Of a DNA stretch of 64,000 nt, positions 1 to 8,718 are shown one piece after another. The notes under the pieces were generated by a model. It saw only the letters and a program-made list of their open reading frames with translations. It had not been told where the DNA came from and ran no database searches. The DNA comes from Sphingomonadales bacterium (lineage in GTDB: Bacteria > Pseudomonadota > Alphaproteobacteria > Sphingomonadales > Sphingomonadaceae). A program made the translations under genes and the position numbers. Within the stretch, counting starts at the first letter, position 1. Every line of letters begins with the position of its first letter. The stretch spans positions 1 through 64,000 of the forward strand of contig JANXSN010000007.1 in NCBI GenBank assembly GCA_025352685.1. Direction: 5' to 3'.

Positions 1-128
1 CGCTGCACCAGCTTGATCGCGCAGCTCACACTCACCCCAAACCGACGCGCCGCATCACGCCGCGAATGACCCGCCGATACATGTCCCGAAATCCGATCCC
101 GAAGATCGGCCGAATAGGATTTTCCCAT
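1..128 (-). mobile_element. IS630-family transposase, N-terminal fragment cut by the window edge
   Basis: The minus strand from the ATG at 128 encodes a continuous 42-residue start beginning MGKSYSADLRDR and containing GHSRRDAARRFGVS. This is the helix-turn-helix opening typical of IS630-type transposases (a Tc1/mariner relative), which bind the element ends and move the DNA by cut and paste. Only this N-terminal piece is inside the window, so completeness and activity cannot be judged. An A/G-rich stretch (gtggatca in minus-strand sense) lies just upstream of the ATG. I could not identify the terminal inverted repeat with confidence. The family call comes from recognition of the N-terminus, not from a search. 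Confidence 0.7.
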
Positions 129-447
129 GATCCACCTCCAATCACGGTGAATCACACTTCCCAAATAAAGGGAATCCCTCGGCCGATTCTTATTTGATGC
201 CGGATGCTCTAGCCACGACTTCCTTTGATGCCTTGACCGGATCATCGGGGTATTTCGCGCGGGTGATCGAGATAGTTTGGACGACAAGGCTTTGGGCGCG
301 GCGCTGCTCGGAGATGGATTTGGAGCAGTTCCTGTCGCGTTTTATCGCCGGGATGCTCGGGATACACGGCGTATACACAGCCTAGATCCCACCGTTTTCC
401 CGTCCCGTCGCTCGGGCAAAAAAATGGAGCTTTTCCAAGGAATAAAG
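129..447. other. Intergenic stretch between the IS fragment and tRNA-Pro
   Basis: No recognised gene. It presumably contains the end of the IS630-type element. A 62-codon open frame on minus (190-378) and a 63-codon one on plus (194-385) overlap each other; neither resembles a family I know, and neither has a convincing ribosome binding site. Because the adjacent tRNA-Pro reads leftward, this stretch begins at its 3' end, the usual attachment point of tRNA-targeting islands. Confidence 0.5.
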
Positions 448-524
<77 letters not shown>

Positions 525-673
525 CCAATTGCGACCTTTGGACACTTTAGCTGTGGAAGGCAAGGACTACTGACAAGTGCATAGCCTCGGTGCGCTCTTT
601 CGCGCGACTGTACGATCGTGATGTCGGCCGCTCGATTTAGTTTCGCTTCGTCGGCGTGCCGCTCAGTTCTGGG

Positions 674-750
674 TGGTGGGCCCGGCAGGACTTGAACCCG
701 CAACCTAGCCGTTATGAGCGGCCAGCTCTAACCAGTTGAGCTACAGGCCC
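674..750 (-). tRNA. tRNA with CAU anticodon, probably tRNA-Ile2 (lysidine-modified)
   Basis: Minus-strand 77-nt tRNA with encoded CCA. Acceptor GGGCCTG pairs with CGGGCCC using one T-G wobble pair. The D arm contains TAGCTCAACTGGTTAGAGC, the anticodon arm is GGCCG-CTCATAA-CGGCT, and the T arm contains GGTTCAAGTCC. A CAU anticodon means initiator Met, elongator Met or Ile2. The full G1-C72 pair excludes initiator Met. The CTCATAA loop with a GC-rich anticodon stem resembles Ile2, where TilS converts C34 to lysidine to read AUA. Elongator Met is the alternative; TilS-determinant scoring would decide. Confidence 0.9.
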
Positions 751-811
751 ACGCACAAGGGACCGCTAGCGGATAGCAGGCCAACAGAGCAAGTCATGCG
801 CCAAAAACCAA

Positions 812-2437
812 TTAGCAGGCGCGATCGCTTGAACGCTTGGCCTGGGCGGGGAGCGTCAAATCGAAACTGCTCGCGCGAGTCGCAAAACTGCCCCCGGCCT
901 GCGCTGCCAACCGCGCGACCAAGCGTAGGGTGAAGTCAAGACCGAGCAGCGGAGCCTCGGGCCAATCGCCATCGGGTCCATAGCCGGGATCGAGCAACGT
1001 GCGTTCGTCGCGACCGGCTAACACAACCGGGCGTGAGACCGAGCAGGTAACGCCGGCGGCGCTGCGTTCGACCGTTACCGTCACTGTCTCACCCGGCGTT
1101 GCAAGTCCCGCCGCCGCCACAAGCAGCCGTGATATCATCCGTTCGGTCGTAAGCGGAGGCGCGGCAACTGGCGCCGGATCGTCAGCACCCGACAATATCA
1201 GCGCGATACCCCGTCCGGCCAATAATCGGCAGTGAGTCCCAACAACGGTCTTGGCAATGAGCGCAAGATCGGGTTCGGCGGGGGTCTCCTCGGCCATTCG
1301 GCCACTGTCGAGGCGCGCACTCGTGTCGAGATCATCAACCATCGCAACCAGTCGTTCGGCGTCGATCATGATTGCCCGGGCGCGCTGGCGGTACCGCAGC
1401 GCCGCCGGGCCCAGCAGTTGCTTGTCGATCATTTCAGCAAAGCCCTGGATCGCGTTCAACGGTGTGCGTAATTCATGAACCAACTGGCGCAGCGAGTCGG
1501 GAGCGATGCCGTCGATTGACGATGCCCCGCCAGCGCGTTCTCCGGGTGCCGGGCGGCGCGCCGCGCCCCGGTATCCGCAGAAACGGCCATTGCGTGGGTT
1601 AAACAAGGGCGCAGCGGTGATCAGCCAGTCGCCCCCGGCATCGGTGGTCCCAGCGACCAACAGCCGTGCGTCGCGAAACGGCGCCCGGCGACGCCACGCG
1701 CCTGCTGCCTGGCCATCCACGCCTGCCGTACCGAAACTGGCCGTTTCGGCGATGGTCAACCCAATAATGGCCTCACGCGGCGCGCCGTCGACCCAGTCGA
1801 TGGTGCCATCGAACATGGTTTCGAAATGAAAGTCTTTCGCTTGGGATCCGGCTTCGCCTTTCAGCTCTGGATCGCCCAGACTGGGGACGGGTATGCGTTG
1901 GCGATACGCGGCGATTCGATCAACGAGGTCACGAATCTGGGTCAACCCTTGCGCGGGCTCTGCTTCGCGTGTTTCTTGTGCAACGCCTACCCACGCCGGC
2001 AGCGCCAGATCGCCTGGTGCAAAGCGTGCAAGTACAGCGATCGCGGTACCAGGCAAGTCGCGACGGTTACGTAAAATGTTGCGTGACGCTGGAGCCATTA
2101 CCGGAATGAGATGCAGCCAAGCGGCATCTTCTAGCGTCAGCTGCGAGAGAAACGGCGCCGCAACGCCGGGTTCATCGGCTGCAAACAGCGCGGCAATTCC
2201 CGGGTCGTTTGACCGCCCGGCCAGGCTTGCGGCAGCGAAACGCCGTTCTGCGGTCGACACGCTGTTACGCAATTCGGCCAAACGATCGAGAGCGGCGGAG
2301 CGTGCCTCACAAGGAAGCGTCTGTCCCCCTTGCGCCAGTATATCGACGATCTGACGCCAGGAGGCGACGCGCGCGCCCTCGTCGCGGTCTCCCAACTGCA
2401 TGGCGGTCGCCAACATCGACTCAAATCGCCCTGCCAT
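812..2437 (-). CDS. PAS-containing sensor histidine kinase with degenerate ATP-binding domain
   Basis: 541 aa. Residues about 1-150 form a helical region of unknown type. About 203-295 look PAS-like. Residues 315-380 are a HisKA dimerization domain with a textbook H-box, VHELRTPLNAIQGF, phospho-acceptor His321. The C-terminal ATP-binding domain (about 390-532) has the right spacing but lacks key residues: the N-box Asn is Ala441 (LLVAAAG), and the G1 DxGxG motif is absent (CSVSRPV at 465-471). A weak G2 remnant (LLGLDFTLRLVARL) remains. No transmembrane segment is evident, so it is probably cytoplasmic. It likely accepts or removes phosphate rather than binding ATP normally. No response regulator is adjacent; it stands alone between the tRNA genes and an lrp gene. 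Confidence 0.75.
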   Translation of the reverse strand: MAGRFESMLATAMQLGDRDEGARVASWRQIVDILAQGGQTLPCEARSAALDRLAELRNSVSTAERRFAAASLAGRSNDPGIAALFAADEPGVAAPFLSQLTLEDAAWLHLIPVMAPASRNILRNRRDLPGTAIAVLARFAPGDLALPAWVGVAQETREAEPAQGLTQIRDLVDRIAAYRQRIPVPSLGDPELKGEAGSQAKDFHFETMFDGTIDWVDGAPREAIIGLTIAETASFGTAGVDGQAAGAWRRRAPFRDARLLVAGTTDAGGDWLITAAPLFNPRNGRFCGYRGAARRPAPGERAGGASSIDGIAPDSLRQLVHELRTPLNAIQGFAEMIDKQLLGPAALRYRQRARAIMIDAERLVAMVDDLDTSARLDSGRMAEETPAEPDLALIAKTVVGTHCRLLAGRGIALILSGADDPAPVAAPPLTTERMISRLLVAAAGLATPGETVTVTVERSAAGVTCSVSRPVVLAGRDERTLLDPGYGPDGDWPEAPLLGLDFTLRLVARLAAQAGGSFATRASSFDLTLPAQAKRSSDRAC

Positions 2438-2805
2438 TCCTAGCCCGAATCCTCAGTCTGGTCCCTAGAGTCCGTCCACGCCGTTCTGTGCGCCAACCTG
2501 TTGCTGACTATCGCAACAGGCCGGCAAGGCAAGCGGCCAAAATAACACGTCACAAGCTGGGACAAACCAATGTTTCGATCGCAAACGGCGTCAGCTGCCA
2601 CGGAGGTCGGGTTTGATAAACAGTGACGAGCGCGCAGAGCATCCTTCGAGCCAGTGGGCAGCTTTACTGGGCGGCGAAGACAGTGCGGAGAGGTTGGCCA
2701 GTGTCGGGGGGCAGCAGCGGTAAGCCGACGCATAGAAGAAACAGGATACGGGTAATATTATTATCCTGTGGCATTCCCCCGCGGAAACTTGATACGGTAC
2801 ATCGC
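2438..2805. promoter_or_regulatory. Divergent intergenic region between histidine kinase and lrp-like gene
   Basis: 368 bp without a supported gene; it must carry promoters for the leftward kinase and rightward regulator. An AT-rich near-palindrome, ggtaatattattatcc at 2753-2768, stands out against the GC-rich background about 40 bp before the lrp ATG. Lrp/AsnC proteins often bind AT-rich imperfect palindromes in their own promoters, so it is a candidate operator; this is inference. Confidence 0.3.
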
Positions 2806-3288
2806 ATGGTACGCGCACTTGATCCCATCGACCGGCAAATCCTCCGAGAACTCCAGTCCGACGGTCGTATGACCAATGTCGAACTTGCCGCTCGCGTGGG
2901 ACTGACAGCACCGCCTTGTTTGCGCCGCGTGCGCACGCTTGAGGATGAGGGTACCATCCGTGGCTATCACGCCGAACTCGATGCCTCGCGTCTTGGATTT
3001 GGGATCATGGTCTTTGCGATGGTGAGCCTGAAGAGTCAGGCGGAAGCCGATCTACGAGCGTTCGAGTCGCATGTTGCCACGCTCGATCAGGTTCGCGAAT
3101 GCCATATGCTCAACGGTGAAATTGACTTTATCCTGAAAATCGTGGCTCATGATCTACAAGAGTTTCAGTCTTTCCTGACGACGCACATTACGCCCGCTCC
3201 CAATGTTGCAGGGGTAAAAACGTCGCTAACTATCCGGACGTCGAAGTCGCAAACCGGCGTTCCGGTCCCCGCAGACGAGGACCGGTAG
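2806..3288 (+). CDS. Lrp/AsnC family transcriptional regulator
   Basis: 160 aa with ATG at 2806, giving MVRALDPIDRQILRELQ. An in-frame upstream extension to 2623 has no family resemblance and is rejected. Residues about 4-65 are the winged helix-turn-helix (DGRMTNVELAARVGLTAPPC then LRRVRTLEDEGTI). About 70-150 form the RAM ligand-binding and oligomerization domain. The family senses amino acids and controls amino-acid metabolism or efflux genes, usually including its own. No metabolic partner gene is adjacent, so the effector cannot be predicted. A CCGGTCC/GGACCGG hairpin (3262-3285) overlaps its end and may act as a terminator facing the convergent TPR gene. Confidence 0.92.
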   Translation: MVRALDPIDRQILRELQSDGRMTNVELAARVGLTAPPCLRRVRTLEDEGTIRGYHAELDASRLGFGIMVFAMVSLKSQAEADLRAFESHVATLDQVRECHMLNGEIDFILKIVAHDLQEFQSFLTTHITPAPNVAGVKTSLTIRTSKSQTGVPVPADEDR

Positions 3289-3303
3289 CCGCAAACGTCT
3301 CGC

Positions 3304-4545
3304 TCAGGCGGCGGCTGGAACGTCGAGGAAGATCATCCACAGTCCAGCGATTTCTGCACGCGTTCCCTTCACAGCGGTGAAGGCTGCACGGGCGCCTTCC
3401 TTATCACCGCTGCGCGCGAGCGCGATGCCGAGGCGCGTGTTCGCAGCGTCGACATCAACGCCACCTTTTTTCAGCGCCAGCCGGTAAAGCGGAATAGCCT
3501 TGGCGTCCTGCCCGTAGCTCAGATACGCGTCCGCCGTGTTCATTGCACCGCGTCCGGTCGGCGCGCCAGCGGCCGCTCGTTCGGACGCCGGAAGGCTAGC
3601 CAGATCGGCTGCGATCTTCGGGCTAGACGCAGCGCGCAATTCAGCCAAATTTTTGCTGGTCGCCAACTTGGCGTCGCTTGAGACAGCGATATCCACGACC
3701 GCCTTTGCCTCGCCTGGAAGGCCACGCTCGCTGGCAATCGCTGCATAATCGTAATAGTCCCGCTCACCCGCAATGCTCTTGGTCGCACGCATCAGGCGAT
3801 AAATATCAAGCGTGATCTGTGGGTCGAGCGGCTTGCTGTCGCGGTACAGAACGAGTGAGCTGCGCCAATTGGTAGCCGTTGGATAAGCCTTGACGAGCAT
3901 AGTCGACCATTTGACCGTCTCGGACGGCAACTTCGCGTTGTAGGCGCCCGCAAGGCCCCTGTTATACCAGTCTTCGGAAACGGGCTGGCCCAATGCCTTT
4001 TGGGCGGCTACTGCCTGTTCAGCATAGGCAAGGCCTGCAGGATATTGCTTCTGTTTAAAATTGACATCGGCCGCCAAAATATACGTTTCGGGCGTTGGCT
4101 TGCCAACGCGTATCGCTTCCGCGAGATACGTTGCTGACTTGGCGTAATCCTTAGCAAAATAAGCTTCGCGGCCCAGGTGCATATTCAGTGTTCCGGCCTG
4201 TTCTGGCGGGGCAAGACCACTTATGAGCATCGCCTGCACGCCGGCAGTGGCACCCTTGTCATCCTTCATCGCTACTGAAACTTGATAGCGAAACAGTCCG
4301 GCATAATATTTATCGGCAGGCTTTGTCGCTGCAGCCTCAGCCGCAGGGAGCGCGGCACTCGCCGCCGCATAATCCTTCGCCTGCAACGCCTTCTGCACAG
4401 CCGTTGCCGGTATACGGAATTCTTTCGACAAATCGTTCAAGGGCGAGGCCGGAGTGGCAGCAGGCTTTTCCTTGGCGAATGCCGGCGTAGCGACACCAGC
4501 GGACAAGAGGGCGGCTGCGAGCGCCAGACTAGATACCAATTTCAC
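3304..4545 (-). CDS. Secreted TPR-containing protein of unknown function
   Basis: 413 aa from a GTG at 4545. The Shine-Dalgarno AAGGAG (4552-4557) directly abuts an ATG at 4551 but lies 6 nt from this GTG, so GTG is the better start. The protein then opens MKLVSSLALAAALLSAG and ends its signal peptide at PAFA, indicating export to the periplasm. The mature part is Ala-rich and helical, with TPR/SEL1-like pairs such as GLFRYQVSVAMKDDKGAT and DAYLSYGQDAKAIPLYRLAL. No catalytic motif is visible. TPR solenoids usually bind other proteins; the partner is unknown. It is divergent from the SDR gene at 4675 and convergent with lrp. Confidence 0.7.
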   Translation of the reverse strand: MKLVSSLALAAALLSAGVATPAFAKEKPAATPASPLNDLSKEFRIPATAVQKALQAKDYAAASAALPAAEAAATKPADKYYAGLFRYQVSVAMKDDKGATAGVQAMLISGLAPPEQAGTLNMHLGREAYFAKDYAKSATYLAEAIRVGKPTPETYILAADVNFKQKQYPAGLAYAEQAVAAQKALGQPVSEDWYNRGLAGAYNAKLPSETVKWSTMLVKAYPTATNWRSSLVLYRDSKPLDPQITLDIYRLMRATKSIAGERDYYDYAAIASERGLPGEAKAVVDIAVSSDAKLATSKNLAELRAASSPKIAADLASLPASERAAAGAPTGRGAMNTADAYLSYGQDAKAIPLYRLALKKGGVDVDAANTRLGIALARSGDKEGARAAFTAVKGTRAEIAGLWMIFLDVPAAA

Positions 4546-4624
4546 GTCCATCTCCTTAGGGCTGGTAAGCGGGATTAGCCGTCAACTAACTGTCGCGCCG
4601 GTTCGGCACAACCCGGCGTACCAT

Positions 4625-4654
4625 TTGCCAATGCACGAGTTGCCAATGCACGAG
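4625..4654. repeat. Perfect tandem duplication of a 15-bp unit upstream of the SDR gene
   Basis: TTGCCAATGCACGAG occurs at 4625-4639 and again, immediately adjacent, at 4640-4654. It ends 8 bp before the Shine-Dalgarno of the SDR gene, in the divergent promoter region. It may be a recent slippage duplication or two operator copies. Confidence 0.9.
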
Positions 4655-4674
4655 ACGTGACTAGGAGCTATAAA

Positions 4675-5358
4675 ATGAATATTGGCGAAACCGCAACATC
4701 GCTTGTCGTAGGCGCCGGCGGCCTTGGCGAGGCGCTAGCATTCCGATTGAAGGTGAAGGGACCGACGGTCGTCTGGAGCCGCGCGACCGGCGTCGACACC
4801 ACCATTGAAGACGATATCGAGCGCGCCGCGTGCGCCCTGGAAAATGTGGTCCTGGCGCGGGTGTTTGTGACGACAGGGTTCTTGCACAGTGCGATCCACA
4901 GCCCCGAACGAAGTTGGCGCGACCTTGACCGTTCGGCCCTGGAACAAAGTTTTCTGGTCAATGCGATTGCGCCCGCGCTGGTCGCCAAACACATCCTCCC
5001 GCGGCTGCCACGCGATAAGCGAGCGGTTTTCGCTGTTCTGGGCGCGCGAGTCGGCAGCATCGGCGACAACCGCTCTGGCGGCTGGCATGGCTATCGCGCG
5101 TCGAAGGCCGCGCTTGCCATGCTGATCAAAACGTTGAGCATCGAACTAAAGCGCACGCACCCCTCAGCGATCTGTGTCGCGCTGCATCCCGGCACGGTCG
5201 ACACAGGCATGAGCAAGCCATTTCAAGGCAACGTCCCGCCGGGAAAACTGTTTACCCCCGATTTCGCTGCCGAGCGATTGATTGAGGTTGTCGACGCGCT
5301 GACCCCGGCCGATAGTGGTGCGCATATCGCCTGGGATGGCGAGTTAATCTCCGCATGA
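4675..5358 (+). CDS. Short-chain dehydrogenase/reductase, C-factor-like
   Basis: 227 aa with ATG at 4675, 7 nt after AGGAG (4663-4667). An upstream GTG at 4657 would put that ribosome site inside the gene and is rejected. The N-terminus holds the Rossmann dinucleotide loop VVGAGGLGEAL (TGxxxGxG type). The catalytic Tyr and Lys are in YRASKAA, with a Ser candidate in LGARVGS, and HPGTVDTGMSKPF is the usual post-catalytic loop. These enzymes oxidise or reduce alcohols and carbonyls with NAD(P). The HPGTVDT segment resembles the small C-factor/CsgA-like subgroup. The substrate is unknown. The tandem repeat at 4625-4654 lies just upstream. Confidence 0.85.
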   Translation: MNIGETATSLVVGAGGLGEALAFRLKVKGPTVVWSRATGVDTTIEDDIERAACALENVVLARVFVTTGFLHSAIHSPERSWRDLDRSALEQSFLVNAIAPALVAKHILPRLPRDKRAVFAVLGARVGSIGDNRSGGWHGYRASKAALAMLIKTLSIELKRTHPSAICVALHPGTVDTGMSKPFQGNVPPGKLFTPDFAAERLIEVVDALTPADSGAHIAWDGELISA

Positions 5359-5545
5359 ATCTTCGACTGTTGCCCAACAAGGACCAGTGCGGTCGTCCGC
5401 CAGCCGGTTGTAGGCGTGTCGATCATCCCGGGACGCAACCGAAATCTGTCATGGTGGCCGCAACGCGCCGCAACCGAAAAGGGTTCTATGGAAAGTTGAG
5501 GGCTCTATCGCAGAACGGGGGCTCATTGCCCTAGTTTCCGCCGCC

Positions 5546-5872
5546 ATGTGCGCGTCCGGGGCACAGGCGGCAACGACAACGCCGGCCGTGCCGGCGACGA
5601 GACCGGCTGGATCTCACGCGGCTGTCAAGCCACTGGTCGCGCACCTGATTGCAGCAAACCCCGCCGCCAAAGCAGGCAGGCGGTCGATCCTGGCGCGGAT
5701 GGCCGGGTCCAAGAGCACCAAGACCGCTGCAATGCACGCCAAACCCTCGGTGCACCGCGCGGCGGCTGTGGTGACGGGCGACCGTCCGATCGCGACGAAG
5801 ACGTCAACCGGTAAGACCGCTCCCTATGATTACTCAAAGGCAAGCAATCTCTGCGAAAAAACGTGCGCCTGA
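5546..5872 (+). CDS. Small Ala-rich exported protein, N-terminus possibly frameshifted
   Basis: The first ATG of this frame is at 5546 (108 aa, MCASGAQAATTTPA...), without a ribosome binding site. The same frame upstream reads GLIALVSAAMCASGAQA, a hydrophobic signal-peptide core with an AxA cleavage site, but has no start codon. A different frame from an ATG at 5451 encodes a basic stretch, MVAATRRNRKG..., and would join this core if one base were added to the G5 run at 5517-5521. The combined product would have a normal export signal. The mature region is Ala/Lys/Thr-rich and ends with a Cys pair (NLCEKTCA). Function unknown. Either a sequencing error, a real frameshift or a non-canonical start explains it. 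Confidence 0.45.
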   Translation: MCASGAQAATTTPAVPATRPAGSHAAVKPLVAHLIAANPAAKAGRRSILARMAGSKSTKTAAMHAKPSVHRAAAVVTGDRPIATKTSTGKTAPYDYSKASNLCEKTCA

Positions 5873-5892
5873 AACAGCGCCAGAATGGTCGT

Positions 5893-5922
5893 CCAGCCTC
5901 GCGTGCGCGCACGCGAGGCTGG
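5893..5922. terminator. 30-bp perfect palindrome between the small exported gene and gyrA
   Basis: CCAGCCTCGCGTGC is followed directly by GC and its exact reverse complement GCACGCGAGGCTGG. It lies 20 bp after the preceding stop codon and 63 bp before the gyrA ATG. There is no T-tract on either side, so it is either a terminator-like hairpin or a protein site in the gyrA leader. Confidence 0.6.
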
Positions 5923-5985
5923 TATCTCGGCCCGGCAGCGGCTAGGGCGGCGTAACGCAACCGTCATCGAAAGTAGCACGCCGCA

Positions 5986-8718
5986 ATGAGCGACGAGACC
6001 ACCCTCGCCGACCCGTCGGATATTTCGCCGATCAACATCGTCGACGAAATGAAGTCGAGTTATCTCGACTACGCAATGTCGGTCATCGTCTCGCGTGCGC
6101 TGCCTGACGTTCGCGACGGCCTTAAGCCGGTCCACCGTCGCATTCTGTGGGCGTCTCAGGAAGGTGGCTTCGTCGCGGGCCGCCCGTATCGCAAGTCTGC
6201 CAAAATCGTTGGCGACGTGATGGGTAATTATCATCCGCACGGCGATTCGGCGATCTATGATGCGCTGGCGCGCATGACCCAGGACTGGTCGATGCGCCTC
6301 CCGCTGATCGATGGTCAGGGCAATTTCGGTTCGATGGACCCCGATCCCCCGGCATCAATGCGATATACTGAAGCCCGTTTAGCCAAAGTGGCCAATTTTC
6401 TGCTGGCCGACGTCGACAAAGACACCGTCGATTTTCAGCCGAACTACGACGCCCAGCGATCGGAGCCTCAGGTACTGCCGGCGCGTTTCCCCAATTTGTT
6501 GGTCAACGGCGGTGGCGGAATCGCTGTCGGAATGGCAACCAATATTCCGCCACACAACCTGGGCGAGGTTATCGACGCCTGTTTTGCGTATATGGAAAAT
6601 CCCGGGATTACGTCGGAAGAGCTCATCGCAATTGTCCCCGCGCCCGACTTTCCCACGGGTGGCCTGATTCTAGGAACCCACGGCGCGAAATTGGCCTACA
6701 CCACAGGGCGCGGCTCAATCATCGTGCGATCGCGCCACATCGTCGAGGAAGGGCGCGCAGACAAGCGCGCCATCGTCCTGACCGAAATCCCGTTCCAGCT
6801 TGGCAAGAACGGCCTCGTTGAAAAGATTGCTGAGGCGGTCAAGGACAAGCGGATCGAAGGCGTCGGCGAAATGCGAGACGAATCGAACCGGTTTGGTGTT
6901 CGTGTCGTCATGGAGCTCAAACGCGACGCTAGTGTGGATGTTGTCCTTAATCAGCTGTGGCGGCATACCCCGGCACAGTCCAGTTTCCCGGCAAACATGC
7001 TCGCCATTCGCGGTGGTCGGCCGGAAACGCTAACGCTACGCGACATGATCGAAGCGTTCGTGAAATTCCGCGAACAAGTCATTACCAGACGGTCGAAATT
7101 TGAACTCGCCAAGGCCCGCGAGCGGGCGCATTTGTTGCTTGGTCTCGTCGTTGCCGTCTCGAACGTTGATGAAGTCGTGCGGATTATTCGCGGATCGGCA
7201 AGTCCCGCAGTTGCCCGCGACGCGCTCCTCGCGCGTGAGTGGTCGATCGCCGAAATCCTGCCTTATATCATGCTGGTTGAATCGATGGAGCCGCAAGCTG
7301 GATCAACGTCGTACCGGCTGTCCGAACTGCAGGTAAAGGCGATCCTTGACCTCCGCCTCGCCCGCCTGACGGCACTCGGGCGCGAAGAAATCGGCGATGA
7401 GTTAAAGGTACTTGCGGGTAGTATTTCAGAGTTGCTGGATATCTTAGCCGACCGGGTGAAGCTCTACGCCGTCATGCGCGAAGAGCTGCAAGCTGTGCGT
7501 GACGAATTTGCGACACCGCGGCGCTCGGAAATTACGGCTGCGTTCGACGGGATCGATGACGAAGCGCTGATTGAACGCGAAGAGATGGTCGTCACCGTTA
7601 CCATGGCGGGCTACATCAAGCGCACGCCGCTCGAATCTTTCCGGGCCCAGCGGCGCGGCGGAAAGGGCCGTGCCGGGATGGCGACCAAGGACGAGGATGC
7701 GGTCACCGAATTGTTCGTGACCAGCACGCACACACCGGTTCTGTTCTTTTCAACAAATGGAAAGGTTTATCGCAAAAAGGTTTGGCGTCTGCCGGAAGGC
7801 GGGCCAAACACGCGCGGGAGGCCGATGGTCAACTTGCTCCCGCTGGCCGACGGAGAAACCATTTCAACCGTGCTGCCGCTGCCTGAGGATGAGGAAACTT
7901 GGTCTGATCTGCACGTGATGTTTGCCACGGCCAAGGGGGGCGTGCGCCGCAACAGCATGGATGCGTTTGCTAACATCCCGACGGCAGGCAAGATTGCGAT
8001 GAAATTCGAGGGCGACGATGCCGACGACAAATTGATCGGCGTCGCACTGCTGACGGAGGGCGACGATGTGCTGCTCGCGACGCGGCAGGGCAAGGCAATC
8101 CGCTTTATGGGCTCTGACGTCCGCGAGTTCCAGTCGCGTAACTCAACGGGTGTGCGCGGGGTAACGCTCAAAGGTGACGACGCCGTCATTTCGCTGTCTA
8201 TCCTGCACCGATCGGGGGCAACACCCGAGGAACGCGAAGCCTATCTGCGTGCCGCGGCGTGGAAGGACAATGACAACGAGGCGACGCTTGCCGCCGACCG
8301 CATGGCCGAGATGGCCGACCGCGAGCAGTTCATCCTGACGGTGTGCGGCAACGGATATGGGAAGCGGTCGTCCGCCTATGAATATCGCCGCACCAACCGT
8401 GGCGGACAGGGCATTACCAACATCGACAATCTGGCCCGCAATGGGCCGGTTGTGGCTTCCTTTCCTTGCTCCAACGGGCAGCAGCTCATGCTCGTCACCG
8501 ATCAAGCCAAACTCATTCGTATGACGGTGGGCAATCTGCGCGTTATCGGTCGAAACTCGGCCGGGGTGAAGCTGTTTGACGTGGCGCAGAACGAGCATGT
8601 TGTCAGCGCAGCACGCATCGAGGAAAATGAAGACGAACCCGAAGCGAATTTTGAAAATCCAGGGGCCGAGGCGACGCCGGATGACGGCGCAACAAAAGGA
8701 CCCGAGGACGCGGCGTGA
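5986..8718 (+). CDS. gyrA: DNA gyrase subunit A
   Basis: 910 aa, near the normal family length. GyrA cuts and rejoins DNA in the A2B2 gyrase that introduces negative supercoils using ATP hydrolysed by GyrB. The catalytic Tyr is Tyr126 in [10 protein letters not shown]. The quinolone-resistance region reads [10 protein letters not shown]; Ser88 and Asp92, equivalent to E. coli Ser83 and Asp87, are unmutated, so the sequence predicts no target-site quinolone resistance. The GyrA-box QRRGGKG is at 554-560, opening the C-terminal beta-pinwheel that wraps DNA. The tail is acidic ([12 protein letters not shown]). The next gene starts within its last codons. A 30-bp palindrome lies just upstream. 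Confidence 0.98.
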   Translation: MSDETTLADPSDISPINIVDEMKSSYLDYAMSVIVSRALPDVRDGLKPVHRRILWASQEGGFVAGRPYRKSAKIVGDVMGNYHPHGDSAIYDALARMTQDWSMRLPLIDGQGNFGSMDPDPPASMRYTEARLAKVANFLLADVDKDTVDFQPNYDAQRSEPQVLPARFPNLLVNGGGGIAVGMATNIPPHNLGEVIDACFAYMENPGITSEELIAIVPAPDFPTGGLILGTHGAKLAYTTGRGSIIVRSRHIVEEGRADKRAIVLTEIPFQLGKNGLVEKIAEAVKDKRIEGVGEMRDESNRFGVRVVMELKRDASVDVVLNQLWRHTPAQSSFPANMLAIRGGRPETLTLRDMIEAFVKFREQVITRRSKFELAKARERAHLLLGLVVAVSNVDEVVRIIRGSASPAVARDALLAREWSIAEILPYIMLVESMEPQAGSTSYRLSELQVKAILDLRLARLTALGREEIGDELKVLAGSISELLDILADRVKLYAVMREELQAVRDEFATPRRSEITAAFDGIDDEALIEREEMVVTVTMAGYIKRTPLESFRAQRRGGKGRAGMATKDEDAVTELFVTSTHTPVLFFSTNGKVYRKKVWRLPEGGPNTRGRPMVNLLPLADGETISTVLPLPEDEETWSDLHVMFATAKGGVRRNSMDAFANIPTAGKIAMKFEGDDADDKLIGVALLTEGDDVLLATRQGKAIRFMGSDVREFQSRNSTGVRGVTLKGDDAVISLSILHRSGATPEEREAYLRAAAWKDNDNEATLAADRMAEMADREQFILTVCGNGYGKRSSAYEYRRTNRGGQGITNIDNLARNGPVVASFPCSNGQQLMLVTDQAKLIRMTVGNLRVIGRNSAGVKLFDVAQNEHVVSAARIEENEDEPEANFENPGAEATPDDGATKGPEDAA

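Noticed and set aside
674-750. Initiator tRNA-Met for the CAU tRNA
   Set aside because: Initiator tRNAs have a mismatched 1-72 pair; this one has G1-C72.
2623-2805. N-terminal extension of the Lrp-like protein
   Set aside because: The 61 added residues lack family similarity and the ATG at 2806 gives the normal length.
5531-5755. Minus-strand Cys/Arg-rich small frame opposite the exported protein
   Set aside because: Composition is that of a reverse-complement shadow; the plus strand has a signal-peptide core.
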